A DNA stretch of 64,000 bases from Lucifuga dentata (taxonomy: Eukaryota > Chordata > Actinopteri > Ophidiiformes > Bythitidae), in the NCBI GenBank assembly GCA_014773175.1, contig VXCM01001413.1:328055-392054 (forward strand), in the 5' to 3' direction. Under the pieces are notes generated by a model. That model was given only the letters and a program-made list of their open reading frames with translations. It was not told where the DNA came from and did no database searches. The translations under genes were made by a program, and so were the position numbers. Shown here piece after piece: positions 35,480-59,384 of the stretch (position 1 is the stretch's first letter; the number at the start of each line of letters is the position of its first letter).

Positions 35480-35930
35480 ACTTTGCAATTTTATCCCATT
35501 CTTCCTTGTAATGTGCTGTCCAGCGCCCTCTGTTGGTCATTTTTCTATATGCCTCACCCAAAGCTTGATGTTACTGCCACCCTGCTTCATACAAAGTACA
35601 ATGTTCTTTTGCTGATGAACTGTGTTGTCTTGTGATACACACATATCTGAGAGTTAAGCCCAACAAAGTTCAACTTTGGCCTCAACAAACATTTTCCCAC
35701 AAAGTTTGGGGTGATTCAATGTATCTTTTTTTTTTTTTTTTTTTTNTTTTTTTTTTTTTTTTTTTTAATTTATATACAGTAGGCTTGAATGTTTCTTTTG
35801 TACAAAAAGGGTTCTGTCTTGCCATCCTTCCCCACGGCCCAGACGTGCAAATTAAGGAGACCATTGTTGCATGCATTGCAGTGAGCAGTTCCTGGCAGAA
35901 ATTCCTGCAGCTCCTTTAATGTTGCTGTGA
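35480..35930 (-). mobile_element. Decayed Tc1/mariner-like remnant
   Basis: On the plus strand, phrases such as ttactgccaccctgcttcat, atgttcttttgctgatga, aaagttcaactttggcctca and attcctgcagctcctttaat resemble the reverse complement of a Tc1-type transposase region. No intact frame remains and a T-run join (N at 35746) splits it. Family call is from memory. Confidence 0.4.
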
Positions 35931-36502
35931 GTCTCTTAGTGCGGATCAGATGTTTTCTTCTTTCCTGGGAAAAATATCCTAATGTTTTTTAAGCTCCTTT
36001 CAATAGAATTCACACGAGGATGCAACAAAGATAACTTAAAGTAAATCCCACAGGATCTTTATTTGGGGCGAATAAAAATCCCTTTTATTCATGACGGGGC
36101 TGTGCTAATTACCTGTTAACATTAATTTGGACGCGGCTGGTCTGAATATAATACTAATAACACTTATGCAGCCAAGCTATTGTGAGTTAATTTAAGTTCA
36201 TGTTCCTAAAAATATCTTTATTTTTCATTTATGTAGGTTGCAGGGTCACAAAGGTCCTACATGATTTATTGATTTCAGGCTTTACATCACAAAGTAACTG
36301 CAATTTTGGTAAGTGTGTGGAGATTTTTTTTCTATCCACTGCATATGAACAGAGATATAACACCATTAAAAATATGGGCCTTAATATGACATACTTTTTT
36401 TTTTTTTTTTTNTAAAAAAAAAAAAAAGGGATTATAGATATGGGCCACTCAGCCTGCATCAAGAACATTCACTCAGTAAGAAATGATAAAATGTTCTTAT
36501 CT

Positions 36503-36508
36503 TTTATT
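36503..36508 (-). terminator. Polyadenylation signal of tvp23b (AATAAA)
   Basis: Reverse complement of TTTATT, about 160 bases downstream of the tvp23b stop codon on the minus strand. Confidence 0.6.
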
Positions 36509-36664
36509 GACATCAGAAAAGAAAGGCAAATAGGCAGACCGATCCATGGGAAACTTGTGAAGGCAGTCAGCAGCATGAAACAAAGGCATGCACAAGGCAC
36601 AAAGCCATTCAAGTAGATGCAGTACACAGAAGAGTGGTTGTAGAGGTAGAGGAGGAGATCATCT

Positions 36665-38015
<1,351 letters not shown>

Positions 38016-38441
38016 CGTCTGAAATAAAACATGGACAAACAAAAAAACAACAACTGACTGACCCAACCCAAACCATCCACACAGCCAAACATAACTAAGG
38101 ATGAAGACATAAATTCCCTACCGGTTTGATTCTTGATGATCGCAGCTATTTCTGTAAAGTAATGCCGGCTACCATTGCAGAAATTAGCGATGCTGTTATT
38201 GGTTGGCTGGAATAAACCAGGTGTTGCAGTGAAATAAGACCGACACCGGCGATGCTTCCTCACTGTCCACGTTCACATCAAATACAAACAGCGGGGTTTT
38301 AAACTTCTTATGACGCCAGCATATTTGCTTGGCTGCAGAGTCTGTGAAGCACCATTCACACTGAGATAAAGGATGTATCGCCAAAAGACTGAGTAAAAGT
38401 GTAGCAGCGGCAGAACATTGACCGGATGTTGTGAAAAGACA

Positions 38442-38514
38442 CGACCGCGGCAGGACTCGAACCTGCAATCTTCTGATCCGAAGTCAGACGCCTTATCCAT
38501 TAGGCCACGCGGCC
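38442..38514 (-). tRNA. tRNA-Arg (anticodon TCG)
   Basis: 73 bases on the minus strand. It starts GGCCGCG and pairs with CGCGGTC at the 3' end (one G-T pair), with discriminator G. The D-arm TGGCCTAATGGATAAGGC, the anticodon loop CTTCGGA (anticodon TCG, reads CGA) and the T-arm with GTTCGAGTCC are all present. It has no intron, and CCA is not encoded. It lies between tvp23b and polg. Human tRNA-Arg-TCG-1-1 is, as I recall, just upstream of POLG in the same relative orientation. Confidence 0.95.
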
Positions 38515-39453
38515 CGCCTGTATTTTCCTTAATATATAATTTCATTTTAATAGTACACTTAACATACTATGAAGTACATTTTTTTTGATTGTTTTCCTAC
38601 GATGCAACTGCAAGTGTGTCCAATCATTTGTGTTTCAGAAAATAATAGGAAGTAGAGCGTAAATAGACTTTTAAAGTTGATGTTGAAATTTTTAGGACTT
38701 TTACCTCAAGTAAAACTTCAAGATTTAAAGATGGCTGTTTCAATAATGACGATAATACAACGTTTATAATGTTCTGCTTTTTTTTTTTTTTAAACGCCTT
38801 TATTACAAAGAATCATCCAGGCCGCTTGGGGGCGCTGACGCTGTGGCTTCCATAACAGTTAAGCATGCTAATGTTCTGTTAGTTGTGGAGTAATTTGAAA
38901 CTGGGGTGTGTTGTGTGTAGATATTTGTGATAACACGGATCAACTGAGATTCCTTTGACGTGTTGTAAGTAACTCAGATAGCTTAGCTAAGTAACCTTTC
39001 TAACCTTTCTGCCTGTTTTCGTTGCTAACAAGTTAGCCCCAGGTGGGTGAGCGACCCACTGATGGTAAAGACATCCTGTTAATGTTTGGTTCCGTATGTG
39101 ACGACTGTAATTTAAAGACGTGTTTAGTATTCAAGCTAATTCTTCTACCTCAGTCAAACAGTGTTTTTCAGTGATATAACTAACCTAGTTAGAACTGGTG
39201 TCGTGGTACTCAGTCAACCTGTCGTGATTTTGGCACATATCATCAAGCTCTATATAGATTTATCTCTGAAAATCAAGTATCATTTAGTAGTCTTTACTTT
39301 AGGGAAAGTGAAGAAGTTGGAGCTATCACTGTTGGTGTGTTTAAAGCTGTTTAACAATAATACCGTGATATAACCACAGCAACAGGCTCATATCGTCATC
39401 ATATTAATATTAATGTTGATGTCTCAGTCCTAGTGAGAAGTCCTTAAGAGGCG

Positions 39454-48406
<8,953 letters not shown>

Positions 48407-48528
48407 CACGGTGTGAGCCAAGCCACTCTAACACAAGAACAGGAAGAGGTCAAAGGGCCATTCTGCAAATGGTCAAATTTAAGATCACCTGGGCCATTAG
48501 AAAGGTATTAGAGGAGCAGCGCATCAGC
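48407..48528. other. 122-base spacer between convergent polg and fanci stop codons
   Basis: Contains no AATAAA on either strand. Both transcripts must therefore run into each other's sequence before a canonical signal: the nearest TTTATT (minus-strand AATAAA) is at 47911-47916 in polg intron 21, and the nearest plus-strand AATAAA after the polg stop is at 49261-49266. Confidence 0.6.
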
Positions 48529-51500
48529 TCACTGTTTTCTCCTCTTCTTCTTGGGTTCTTGCGTCTCCTCTGCTTCCTGTGATGCTGTGGTCTGAAAGAA
48601 AGCACCGAAATACCAAGATGTCACCCAACAAAAAAACCAAACCATACTGATCAGGAGAATTTAAGATGGGAAACACTTGAGCTACAGACCAAAGTGAACC
48701 ACACAAATTCTGTGATTTCTTGCTTTAGTTGCACTTGTCAACAAGAAAGAAGGGGAAAAAAAAAAAAAAAANAAAAAAAAAAAAAAAATCACGTTTTCAA
48801 TTTAACTTCATATGAAGCGGCTGTTCGACCGACTGATGAAACTAAGCGAGGGGAAGATGGAAACGGTGGCACTGTGCGAGGTGAAAGCAGCATTAGTGGT
48901 GAAACATGCAGGATAAGTGACAGTAATGGTGTTTACCTGCTGACTGTCATCCTGCTCCTGCAACGCTGCATCCAGAGTAGCAGTATTGATGCGGAAATCT
49001 CTCGAGGTGCTGAGTTTCATGTACTGCATCAGATTTACCTGGATAACATACTACATCACTCAGGGAACATGTTGCATTTTTCTCTGTGTTCTATTATATA
49101 CAAGTGTTATTTTGTTACATTCTTTCAGTAATCCAGCTTACACATACCTTTGATTTCTTAGAGAGTGTGATGAGATATTTCTCGTATTGTTCAATGCTGA
49201 AGATTAAGTTAGGAATAGCCCTTGTGTCACGCAGAAGTTTGGCCTGCAGTGAGGGGGAAAAATAAAAATGTTATATCTGTTATTAACCGTCACCTATTAA
49301 GACCATATAAAACTTAAAAAAGAATCCGAAGGGGCCATTATTTTGAGTTTTAAAAGTCCGTATGCTTATGATAATTCGACTATTTTAAGTTAAAAGCATA
49401 AGTATTTCTTTATTGATAAATCCTATGAAAAAGTATAATTTAATAAGGTCATATACTGCAGGCATAGTCACAACACGAGGCGGTTCCGATTCCCCCTTAT
49501 TATTTTTTGGAGTTTTTACACTAGCAAATTTACCAGTTTGAAAATGAAATTATACTTTTCTATTGGATTTAGCAATAAAGAAGTACTTGTGCTTTTAGCA
49601 AAATCAAATTATCATAAGCATACAGACTTAAAACTCAAAATTATGCCCCCCTCGTTTGGGTTTTTTTCGTCTTATATGGTCCTAAAATGCCATCGTAGTC
49701 ACCAGTATAATGACAGAAAATGTGAATAAAATGATATACGTTTCACTGCAAGTAATCATGTTACTTATGCGAGTTAAAAGTCCTTACAGAGGCAACTGTA
49801 TTCACTTCATCCCCTTTCTTCTTCTTCTTCTTCTTCNCGAGTTAAAAGTCCTTACAGAGGCAACTGTATTCACTTCATCCCCTTTCTTCTTCTTCTTCTT
49901 CTTCTTGTCATCTGCCCCTCCTGCACTCATTTCTCCACCCTTTAACAAAGAAAATATTTTTCAAAACATGGAAACCAAGGGTTCCCTCTTGTGGATATAT
50001 TTGCTCTACAATCAGCATAGTCATGATTAGTTCATCATGATTCCTTGAAAAATTTCTCTGAAAAGCTGGCAGGGGGCCAGTAGAGAAACTTGCAAATTAA
50101 AATTCACTATACCCTAAAGTGATTCAAGCTAAAGCTGAATCATTTCTATTGTCCACTGACATGTCAGGACAATTCATACTGAGAATAGATTTTAGATTTT
50201 TGTTTGTGTTTGACAAAGATGTTACAAACCCAACTGTAATTTGCCCAATGAACATCTAAGAGTCACATTGTAATTTCTGTATGTCTAAGCTGTGTGTTAC
50301 CTGTACGTATGTGATGAAAGAGTAGCACTGTGGCGTTAGATGGGAGCCAGACAGCTTGACCTGGACAGATAAGACAGGAAGCCCTCTGTTGAGATATCAG
50401 AATATTTAAATATTTAAATAAGAAACTTTTCTGTAGACTCACCAGCTTCTCAAAGCGAGATGGGACAGTACCGTGCTGGGTGGCACACACCTGGATGTAC
50501 TAAAACAAGACCGGCAGAAAAGAACAAATCACACCAGGTAAATGATGTCAACATTCACACTGAGATCACAGAACATAAGGAATACACACGTATTTGACCA
50601 GGGTGGTGAGGATGGTGTATGTGCGGCTCAGTTCTCTCAGCAGCGTAATGGTGCAGTTGCCAGGAAGCAGAGCCGTCTGCACCAGCTCGTTCAATGCTGT
50701 CAAAAGGGTCCCGAGCTGCAGTGTCGCCGCTTTCTCAACGGGATCCTGCTTGCCTGCAGCCTGGGTGGCATCACCTGCACATCCACACAGAAAAACAGTG
50801 ATCATGCGTGAAGCTATAGAGAACACTGCAATTGACATTAGCACCATTAAAGCACCATACTAGTGATTTTGCATGTTTAAAGGACCATATCGGCCATTTT
50901 GCATGTTTGAGCCTAATAAATTCAATTTCTATACATGTAAGGTTACTGACAATCATTTCCTAAAGGATAAAACCGGCGTTCAGCTTTCCCGATACTTTGC
51001 AAAATCTCTTAATCTTTCAAAATCAAATATTCAAGCGATACACCCACCTTAAAAATCAATGTTTCACCTGCTAATAGTTCAGCAGCCTTATGAAGTCACG
51101 GTTGTTAAAATTGTTCAATAAATACAGGTCTTCTTTTGGGACTATATTCCCCATTGGAGACATTCACTCTGTGCTTTTTATTGCACTTAAACGCTAAAAT
51201 TACGAAACTTTGAAAAAAACCTGAATACACGTCTTGTTCACAATAATGGATTACCTATCCCAAGAACATTTCAAGTATCAACAAGTTGATTTTAATAGCG
51301 TACCAGAATGAACTGAAACCAATGGCGGTCTGGAAAAATGTTTTAACTTACTGTTCCAGTAGTATGCTTTGGGAAATGACTGTCAGTACCCTTATGTGTA
51401 TGAAAATTAAATATATTAGGCTCAAACATGCAAAATGGGTGGTATAGTCCTTTAAGCCCACTAAATACTACCTGAATACATATTGCGTTATTGACAACCA

Positions 51501-54500
51501 TTTTACAAAACATGAAACCATATTTTAGTTTTCCTATTATTTTACCAAATCTCTTAATCTTTCAAAGTCAAATATTCAGGTGAATCACCCACCTTAAAAT
51601 TCAATGTTTTGCCTGCTAATGTGCAAATGTAGACTGCATGGCTATTTTTATTTCTGGTTAATTTCTCCTGGGACTGCATTCCCTGGTGGAGACATACATT
51701 TTCTTCAGTGTAGCTGTGTTGGACCAGTTAAATTAAGTTATTTCGACAAAAAAATAAGAAAGTTGTTAGCTGCGATGGATTATCTATCTCGAGCATGTTT
51801 CAAGTCTCTACAAGTTAATTTTAACAGTATACTGGAATAAACTGAAGCCAATAGTAGTCTGGTTGGAAACACAATTCTAAAATTTACCACTCCAGTAGTA
51901 TGTTTTGGAAAATGGTTGACAGTGCTGTAACATGTATGTGGGTAGTATTTATTGGGCTTAAACATGCAAAATCACTTTGCTCCTTTAACTGGCAGGGATG
52001 CATCTGTTCTTTTGTCCTCTCTCAATACACTTTCCATTAATCCATATTATAGCATCAGAGTAGCTGGCTTCTTACTAGAGCCCGATTTGTCAAACACAAG
52101 CTGGGTTTTCTTCCTGGCAATCAGCCAGTCCACCTCATCCAGGACCCTGTCAGCCTGAGTCAGGACCAGCAGCTGGGGCAGAACAGTGAGGGAGTGATGG
52201 TGAGCACGCTGAGCCAACACATTCTTGGGTATCTGTCACAACTGTTTGCTGCTTTTTATTTTAAATTATGTATGATAAAATCAACACTCACTGCAGCCGT
52301 CATAGCACTTTTCATGTTGACAACGGCAAAGTTAGACTGTTTTTCCACCTCCACATCCTGTTCATGCAGAAATACAAGGCATAATGAAAATATTGGTTTA
52401 CTCTTACATGTTGGGCATGTACAATAAGGGGAAAAATGATTAACTGGTGATCAAATGTGTTGATGATTTAAGATAAAGAATAATCAGAATCTGTAAGGAC
52501 CACAATGACAATTTTGCACGTTTAAGCCCAATTAATACTACCTGCATGCACATATTAGAACTATTTTCCAAAACATAAAACTGTATTTTAGTTTGCTTGT
52601 TATTTTACCAAATCCCCTAATCTTTCAAAATCAAATGTTCAGGTGATTCACCCACCTTAAGATTCAATATTTCTCTTGCTAATACGCACATCCGAATGTA
52701 TAAGAGATGGTCATTTTTTAATTTTTCTGTAAAAGTCATCTTCTCCTGGGACTATATTCCCTAGTGGAGACTTATATTGTCTTCTGTGCATTTCCGTGTT
52801 GGACAAGTTAAATAAAGTAACTTTCACAAAAAAATGTTTTAAAGACTTTGTGTTCACTGTGATAGATTACCTATCTCAAGTGCTTTTCAAGTTGATTTTT
52901 ATAACATACTGGTATAAATTGAAACCAATGATGGAATGGAAGGTAGGAAAAACAATTCTAAAATTTACCACTCCACTAGCATGTTTTGGGAACATAACGC
53001 AACATATATGCAGATTGTATACAGTATATGGAGCTCAAACATGCAAAATCGCCAGTATTGTCCTTAAAGTCTTCTCTAACCACATTCCTTATATGCCAAC
53101 ATGAAATCTGGGATGAAAATTATTGAATCCTGGACACACACACGGCCTTCAGCATGTGCCCTTTAACAACCAAAGCACTACCAGGCCTCTGTATATTCAG
53201 CAATTGTTGCAAATGTCAAATGTCGCAATTCTTGTATCTTATGAAATGTCCCAAACTGCGGTGCAATGATAGGTGAGTTCTGAAGCCTGTGTACCTGATC
53301 GATATCTCCGAGTTGGCTGTGGATATCTTGGCAGAGTTCCAGCAGCAGGCTTACAGGGCTCTTATAGAGAATGTGCAGGTTGAAGAGGAGGGAGAGCAGG
53401 CCTTTGGACAAAGCTGAATCCTCTGCGTGAGGAAGAGAGAAGGAGAAAGTCAACGCACTTCACTGTCCTAAAATTTATAGCGAGCCCAGTTCATCTGCAA
53501 CTCACCGAAACCGGTCTCCTTGCAGATTTTCACAGTCCAGGTAAGCATCTGATCAAACTGTGAATCAGATGTAGATGTGTGTTAGTAGGACTTTACTTTG
53601 TCCTGAAAAGTGCAGTTAAGAGTACGGATACCTGCTGGGAGGACGGCTTCAGCTGGCGTGAGAGCACAGACAGGATGCTAACCAGCAGCTGAGCCTCTTT
53701 GCTGTTAAAATCCTCTTCTCCTCCACTCAACTGTGTGAATAGCACCCTCTGTGGACAGTCACAGAAAACTGGATTTTAGTTGAGACAGTGGGGTTGCAGG
53801 TATTTATTCACTACTGCTTGATAAAAGGTGGAAAGTATTTTTATGTGACATATTATATGGCTCTTTGAAATGAATATTCACATTTGGATATCAGGGCAAA
53901 TGTCAGGCTAATACATTATTTCCACAGTATCTGTTTTAGTGCAGAGAAATATGAGGCCTTTGCACTATGAAAATAATTCCCTGCAGTTTAACCTCAATTT
54001 ATCTTAAAGTAGTTAATGAAGAGCATAAAATTAACAAATATTTTGTGTTCTTTAATAACTACAAACCACTAAGAAATAATTCCCTGCAGTTTAACCTCAA
54101 ATTATCTTAAAATAGTTAATGAAGAGCATAAAATTAACAAATATTTTGTACTCTTTAATACATTTTTAAATGTAACCACTTCTTCTTCTTGTCTTGATTT
54201 CAGACTGTTTTGCATTTTAACCTTGAAAGTGGAGACAAATATAACATAGATGCACCTGAAACTGTCGGATGAAAAAGAAATGAATCTCCGTGGCATTCCC
54301 GTCTGGTTCATCCTCGCTCTCTGAGACGTCTAGAACAAATGTCAAAACGTGAATGAAACTCCCGCATAACATTCAGGTGTAAAATTCAGGCGTTCAAGCG
54401 CTTGAAAAACCTGAGTTTGTGTCTAACCCATGGCAGAGAGGAGCTGGGCCATCCTGTCTGGATAATGCTGTGAGCAGGTTGTGAAGATCCTGAGCAGACC

Positions 54501-57500
54501 TTCCAGACACAGCTGGGATAGACTGCAGCGCTTCTCCTTCCGTCCCGCCTCCTCCACCACGCTGGGGATGTTGGTGTAACGCCACATCAGTATGCTGGGA
54601 GGAGAAGCAGATAAAGACACATAAGTTGCGGATTAAGTGGGACAATTCATAACCATATATCTTTCAGTAAAATGTGACTTGGAAAGCACTTTGGATTGTG
54701 CTGTTCTTTTGACTAAGTCAATGATTTATGGTTATAGACAACACAAGATTTGCAACCTTGTCATGTCGCAGAGAAAGCGGAATGTCTTGTCTGTGTTCTG
54801 TCCATCTGGGCCGTCTGTGTGTCCCGTTTCCTCCAGCTGTTGGATCTTTTGCACAGCCACACTAACGGAATGCCGTACAAATTCTCCACTTGAGCGCAGC
54901 ACTGAGAGCGCTTCCTCTCTGCTCTGTGTGCTGTCTCTGGAAAAAAATGTACTTGGTGTTACTGTTGTCTGACCTGTTGTGCTTTTACAGTTCACATGTT
55001 CACTGTTTTGATTTTGTCAGTACTGCAGTGACTGATATGTCATTTTCATACTGACTAGAATTGAATGTAGTTTATACATAACAACGTGCACACATGAAGG
55101 GAAGGGACTCAAATGAGCACATACTCAGGGAACTAAAACATGCATGAATGCCTTTTCAAGTGCAGATACAGGGATGTGATTTCTTAATATCTGATTTTCA
55201 TAATCTGATTGAACTGATGAATTTAACAGTAAGCTGTAAAGAGCCACAGAGAGTATTTTTACCTGAAAAGACCAGCGAGGAGAGTTGATATGAAGCCCGT
55301 AGAGAGCAAACTGCGCGGGGTCTTGTGTGAGGGCACACGGCCTTTTCTAGATTTCTCTTTCAGGATCTCAGACAGCTTGTGGTAGCGGTTGAACAGTTCC
55401 AAGACCTCTTCAAAACTGCTTTTACTGCAAGTCCCACATGTAAGTGTGAAAACATTTTCAAAAGGCAAAAATTTCCCACTGTAACAAGACTTATGCTGCA
55501 CAATGCCTGCATCCAACAAAGACACCTGAAGTTACCTGTAGTTGGCCTTGATGAAGTTATACTCGATGAGGACCTCATACATTCCCATCACCAGCACAGC
55601 ATAGATATTATTCTTCACTCCAACACTGGATACCATGGAGAACTCTGCTGACTTGTCCTATGAGACACATATATGATTTAAGATGATGCTGTCCAACAAT
55701 CAACACCACAACATTAATAACTAGTAAGGGAGGGATAAGCTTTGTGGGTGTAGGTGACAAATCACAGCAGCTGAGAAAGAAAATATTCATTCATTCGTTC
55801 TTAGGGGTGAATGCTCCTGTTTTCCCTCTGCTCCACAAACTATTTATTTAAATAAAATTCTGCATTTTTAGTGCTGCTTCTATTACAGCTTTAGGCAAGC
55901 TTCTACTACTCAAAAATACAAATAAGTATAAACTCTCTGCGATGCTGTTTCATTGATGGGAAAGCGGCTACCTGCTGTTAAGCTCAGAGATGCATACCAG
56001 TTCAAAATCCTCTAGTTCACACTTGATCATACGTCTTGTGATGCTCTCTAGGATTGCTTGGAGTTCAGACTGGTATCCCTCCTCCTCCTCATCGTCACTG
56101 TCAGCATTGGCCTTGGCTGATCGGTGCATGTTCAAAAGCCACAGCAGGCAGTGAATAGTGCAGCTCACCAAATGGGCCTGAGACGGAACAGACACGACTT
56201 AAGAAAAGAGCAACATCTACATACTCCACACTGATGTCATGACACACACTATCAGTACCAGTGGTTCCTGGAGGTAGACTTGATCTCCATGAGCAGTGAT
56301 GCATGGCTCCAATTTCACCGGAGGGAGGAGGTCTTGTTCAGGCTCATAGTACCGCTTCAGCTAGGGATATACACACACACACACACACAACATACAGCAT
56401 CGTGTGTATAATATACACACTCTATATGTTTATAATACAGTATGTACACACATACCTGTGACAAGAGGGTCTGCATGATGGCACTTGCAAGTTGGGAGTT
56501 GCGGCGGAGAACATCATAGAAGCCCTAAAAATAAGCAAGACTTCATTTAGATAAAATTTCTTTCTACACACAAAATGATATAAATGATTATCACTGCAGA
56601 AATGAATCATCATAGAATATTAAACTACAAATACTCAAGTTTCGTGACAACCTAACAAAAGTGGAGTAAAATAATTAGTTCAAGCCTACCAATAATGCTT
56701 AAAAATTGTGATGTAGTCCTATAAAAGACACAATGTGATCGTGTTCACAGTCCTAGAACTAAAGAGATGGCATACAACAGTGACCTCTGACCTCGTAGAG
56801 CATGAGGCGCACATCAGCCTGCTGGCCCAGGCAGCGCCGCAGGCTGCTGAGAATCTCTAGGCAGAACGCTTCATTAGCAGCAGAGTTGTAACGAGAATGA
56901 ACATCCACCTGGATCTGTTAATAAGTCAGAGGACATTATAGAATTCTACATATTCTCAAAGATGCAAATATTTTACAGCATGCTTGTTGCATGTGCAAAA
57001 ATGGCCTAAGTGCACCTGGCTGGAGGAGACAGTCTGGCTACATTGGCTGGAGGATAAGCTGCCCAACACTTTGAAATTCTTTAGCAGCAACAGGAAACCA
57101 GTCACTGCAGACTTCCGTCCATCCAGTTGGCTAGTAGAGATTCATGTAAAAGAAAAAAGGAGGTCATAATTTAACTTTATTTCAGGCGTTACACTGCCTC
57201 TTCTTTTTAATCGTTGTGTCAGCATGATTCATAAACTGTGATCAATCTAGTACACACCTGGAAAACATGGCCTTGCGGAGTACTAGAATTAAAGCATCTT
57301 TCAAGGACATGCTGACCTTAAGCAGGGGCTAGAGATCAAACACAGAAGGCTCAATAAATAATAGAAAAAGTCAACAGAGTTTCTCCATTTTGTGTTTGTA
57401 TGCGAGTGTTTTACCTGGACAGCTTTTAGCAGACCCTGCACAGTGGCAAGCGGCAGGTATGACAGGTGGTCAAATGTTTCGATCAACTTAGAGGATGACT

Positions 57501-59342
57501 CCAGGAGGATCATTGGAGCAGAGATCACAATGTCAGAGAAAAGATCTAAGGAAGTCGGAAGATAAAAAAAATACAGAAATCTAGTCACTGTAGCAACATC
57601 AGTCTGCTTTCCAGCAATACGATTAGATAATGCTGCACTTCTAAAACCTGAGACCAATATCTAAAGGTTTTACTACCTAAGAAATGATTGACGGGTGAAG
57701 CTGTTTTGGTAATCAGTCGATTCAGAACTTGCTCCAGTATCTCTCCTCTGATAGGCTCATGCATCTGTCATACAGGAAACAGCAACTGGTCAAAACATCC
57801 GTCATTGAAAAAACTACCACATACACAGGTGGTCAACATCTGTCATTTTAGATTGTGATCCTTGTACAAAATTAAAAACATGTAATACCTTAAAGCCCTG
57901 CAAGAGGACCTGACCTCCCATCCTGCATGCCTGTTGCATGGGAGTCCGGGCTACAGTAGCAGACCCTTCTGTGGTTTTGCCAAATGGCCCAGGTTTCGGT
58001 CCAAATGTGTCCATGAGGAAGAAGCCCAGCTGGACCAGTCCCTGGGTCACATGATCCCAACCAAAGACACTACATAGGTGGACGTATAGAATTCATGACC
58101 AAACTTACAGCATATGCACAAGATAATACACAGAAGACTGCTGACCACAGGTTTATATTTGTGCAAACAACCACCTTTATTGCAACAACATCAGATACAA
58201 CATGCCTTGATTTATTATGGATTGTGGCGAAACCCTGGTTCTGTTACATTGAACATTATGTTTTAAAAATACTGTTTTGATTAAAAGTGATTTACTATTA
58301 TTATCATCATCATTATTATTGTTATGAAGTAATTTTGTGATATAATTCCTCTTTTTTTTAAACCATATAAATCAAGTCAGAAGGAGGCCTTTTTGCCTAA
58401 AACTTCCAACATACATATTTAAGGTTAACAACACCCACCCAACCAACCAACATACTATATACTGTATACAATATATTTTGTATTAGCATGTACCTAGTTC
58501 ACCTGTTGAATGTTTGAAATGAACCAATAGCTATTTTCATGCTCTGACCTGTTCTTGACCGTGTCCAGGATCATCTGAGCTACACTGCATTGCTGAGGCA
58601 GGAGGTCCTGCAGGAACTTTGACCCCTGCTGCAGCTGCTCATCCTTAAAGCTTTTAATGATCGCCCCCTTCAGAAGCTCAAACACCTGCAAAACCAGGGA
58701 GGAAAATGAGTGAACAGAAGAGATTAAATCAAACAAAAGACTCAAAAGAGTAAAGGACAATGAAACGCTGATTCCACACCTGTTCCTCGTAGCGATGAAT
58801 ACGTGCCACTGAGAGCAGTAGGGCGATACTGAAAGGGCACAGATCTCCATACGATGTCTGCAGAAATACAAGACAAGTTTTTATGGCATTCTTTGCATTT
58901 ATTCAGAGTTTCAAAACTGAATTTCAATAAAAAGATATAAATCACCAATAACCTTAAAGCTTTTGAGGAACTCTCTCCCAAGCTCATGGTCAAGTCGTAT
59001 CGCAAAGACCATATGGAGGATAGCAGTGCCTTCCACATGCCGTAACTGGTCCTGTGGAATGGACTGAACTTCTAAATCCATGCTGCTGACGGGAAGCAGA
59101 GACAAATACAACTTAGTTCATGAAAATCAGGCAGTGAGATTTAGAGTAAATATGTGTCACTTGCAAATCATGAGTCACTTACTCTCCATCTCCCTGCTCT
59201 TCTTCCTGCCGAAGGTCTTGATCTTTAAAATAGCTGATGATTCCATCCAGGATCTGTTTCTTACAACCCTAGCAGACATGATGCTTGAGTTGGTCAAGTC
59301 AGAGATATTGCTGGAATGTAACTGCAAAACAAGTGTGTAACA

Positions 59343-59384
<42 letters not shown>

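Larger units (their letters stand above)
31072..36500. other. Gene desert, part 3 (mir-9-3 promoter side to tvp23b 3' end)
   Basis: No protein-coding exon recognised. It contains the presumed mir-9-3 promoter (32503-32850), a (CT)n block 32852-32912, an inverted GATA microsatellite 33179-33260 and a decayed Tc1-like remnant (35480-35930). Assembly joins are at 32679, 35746 and 36412. Confidence 0.45.

Noticed and set aside
48694..49131. 145-residue open frame on the strand opposite fanci
   Set aside because: Antisense to fanci exon 36 and crosses a poly-A join with an N.
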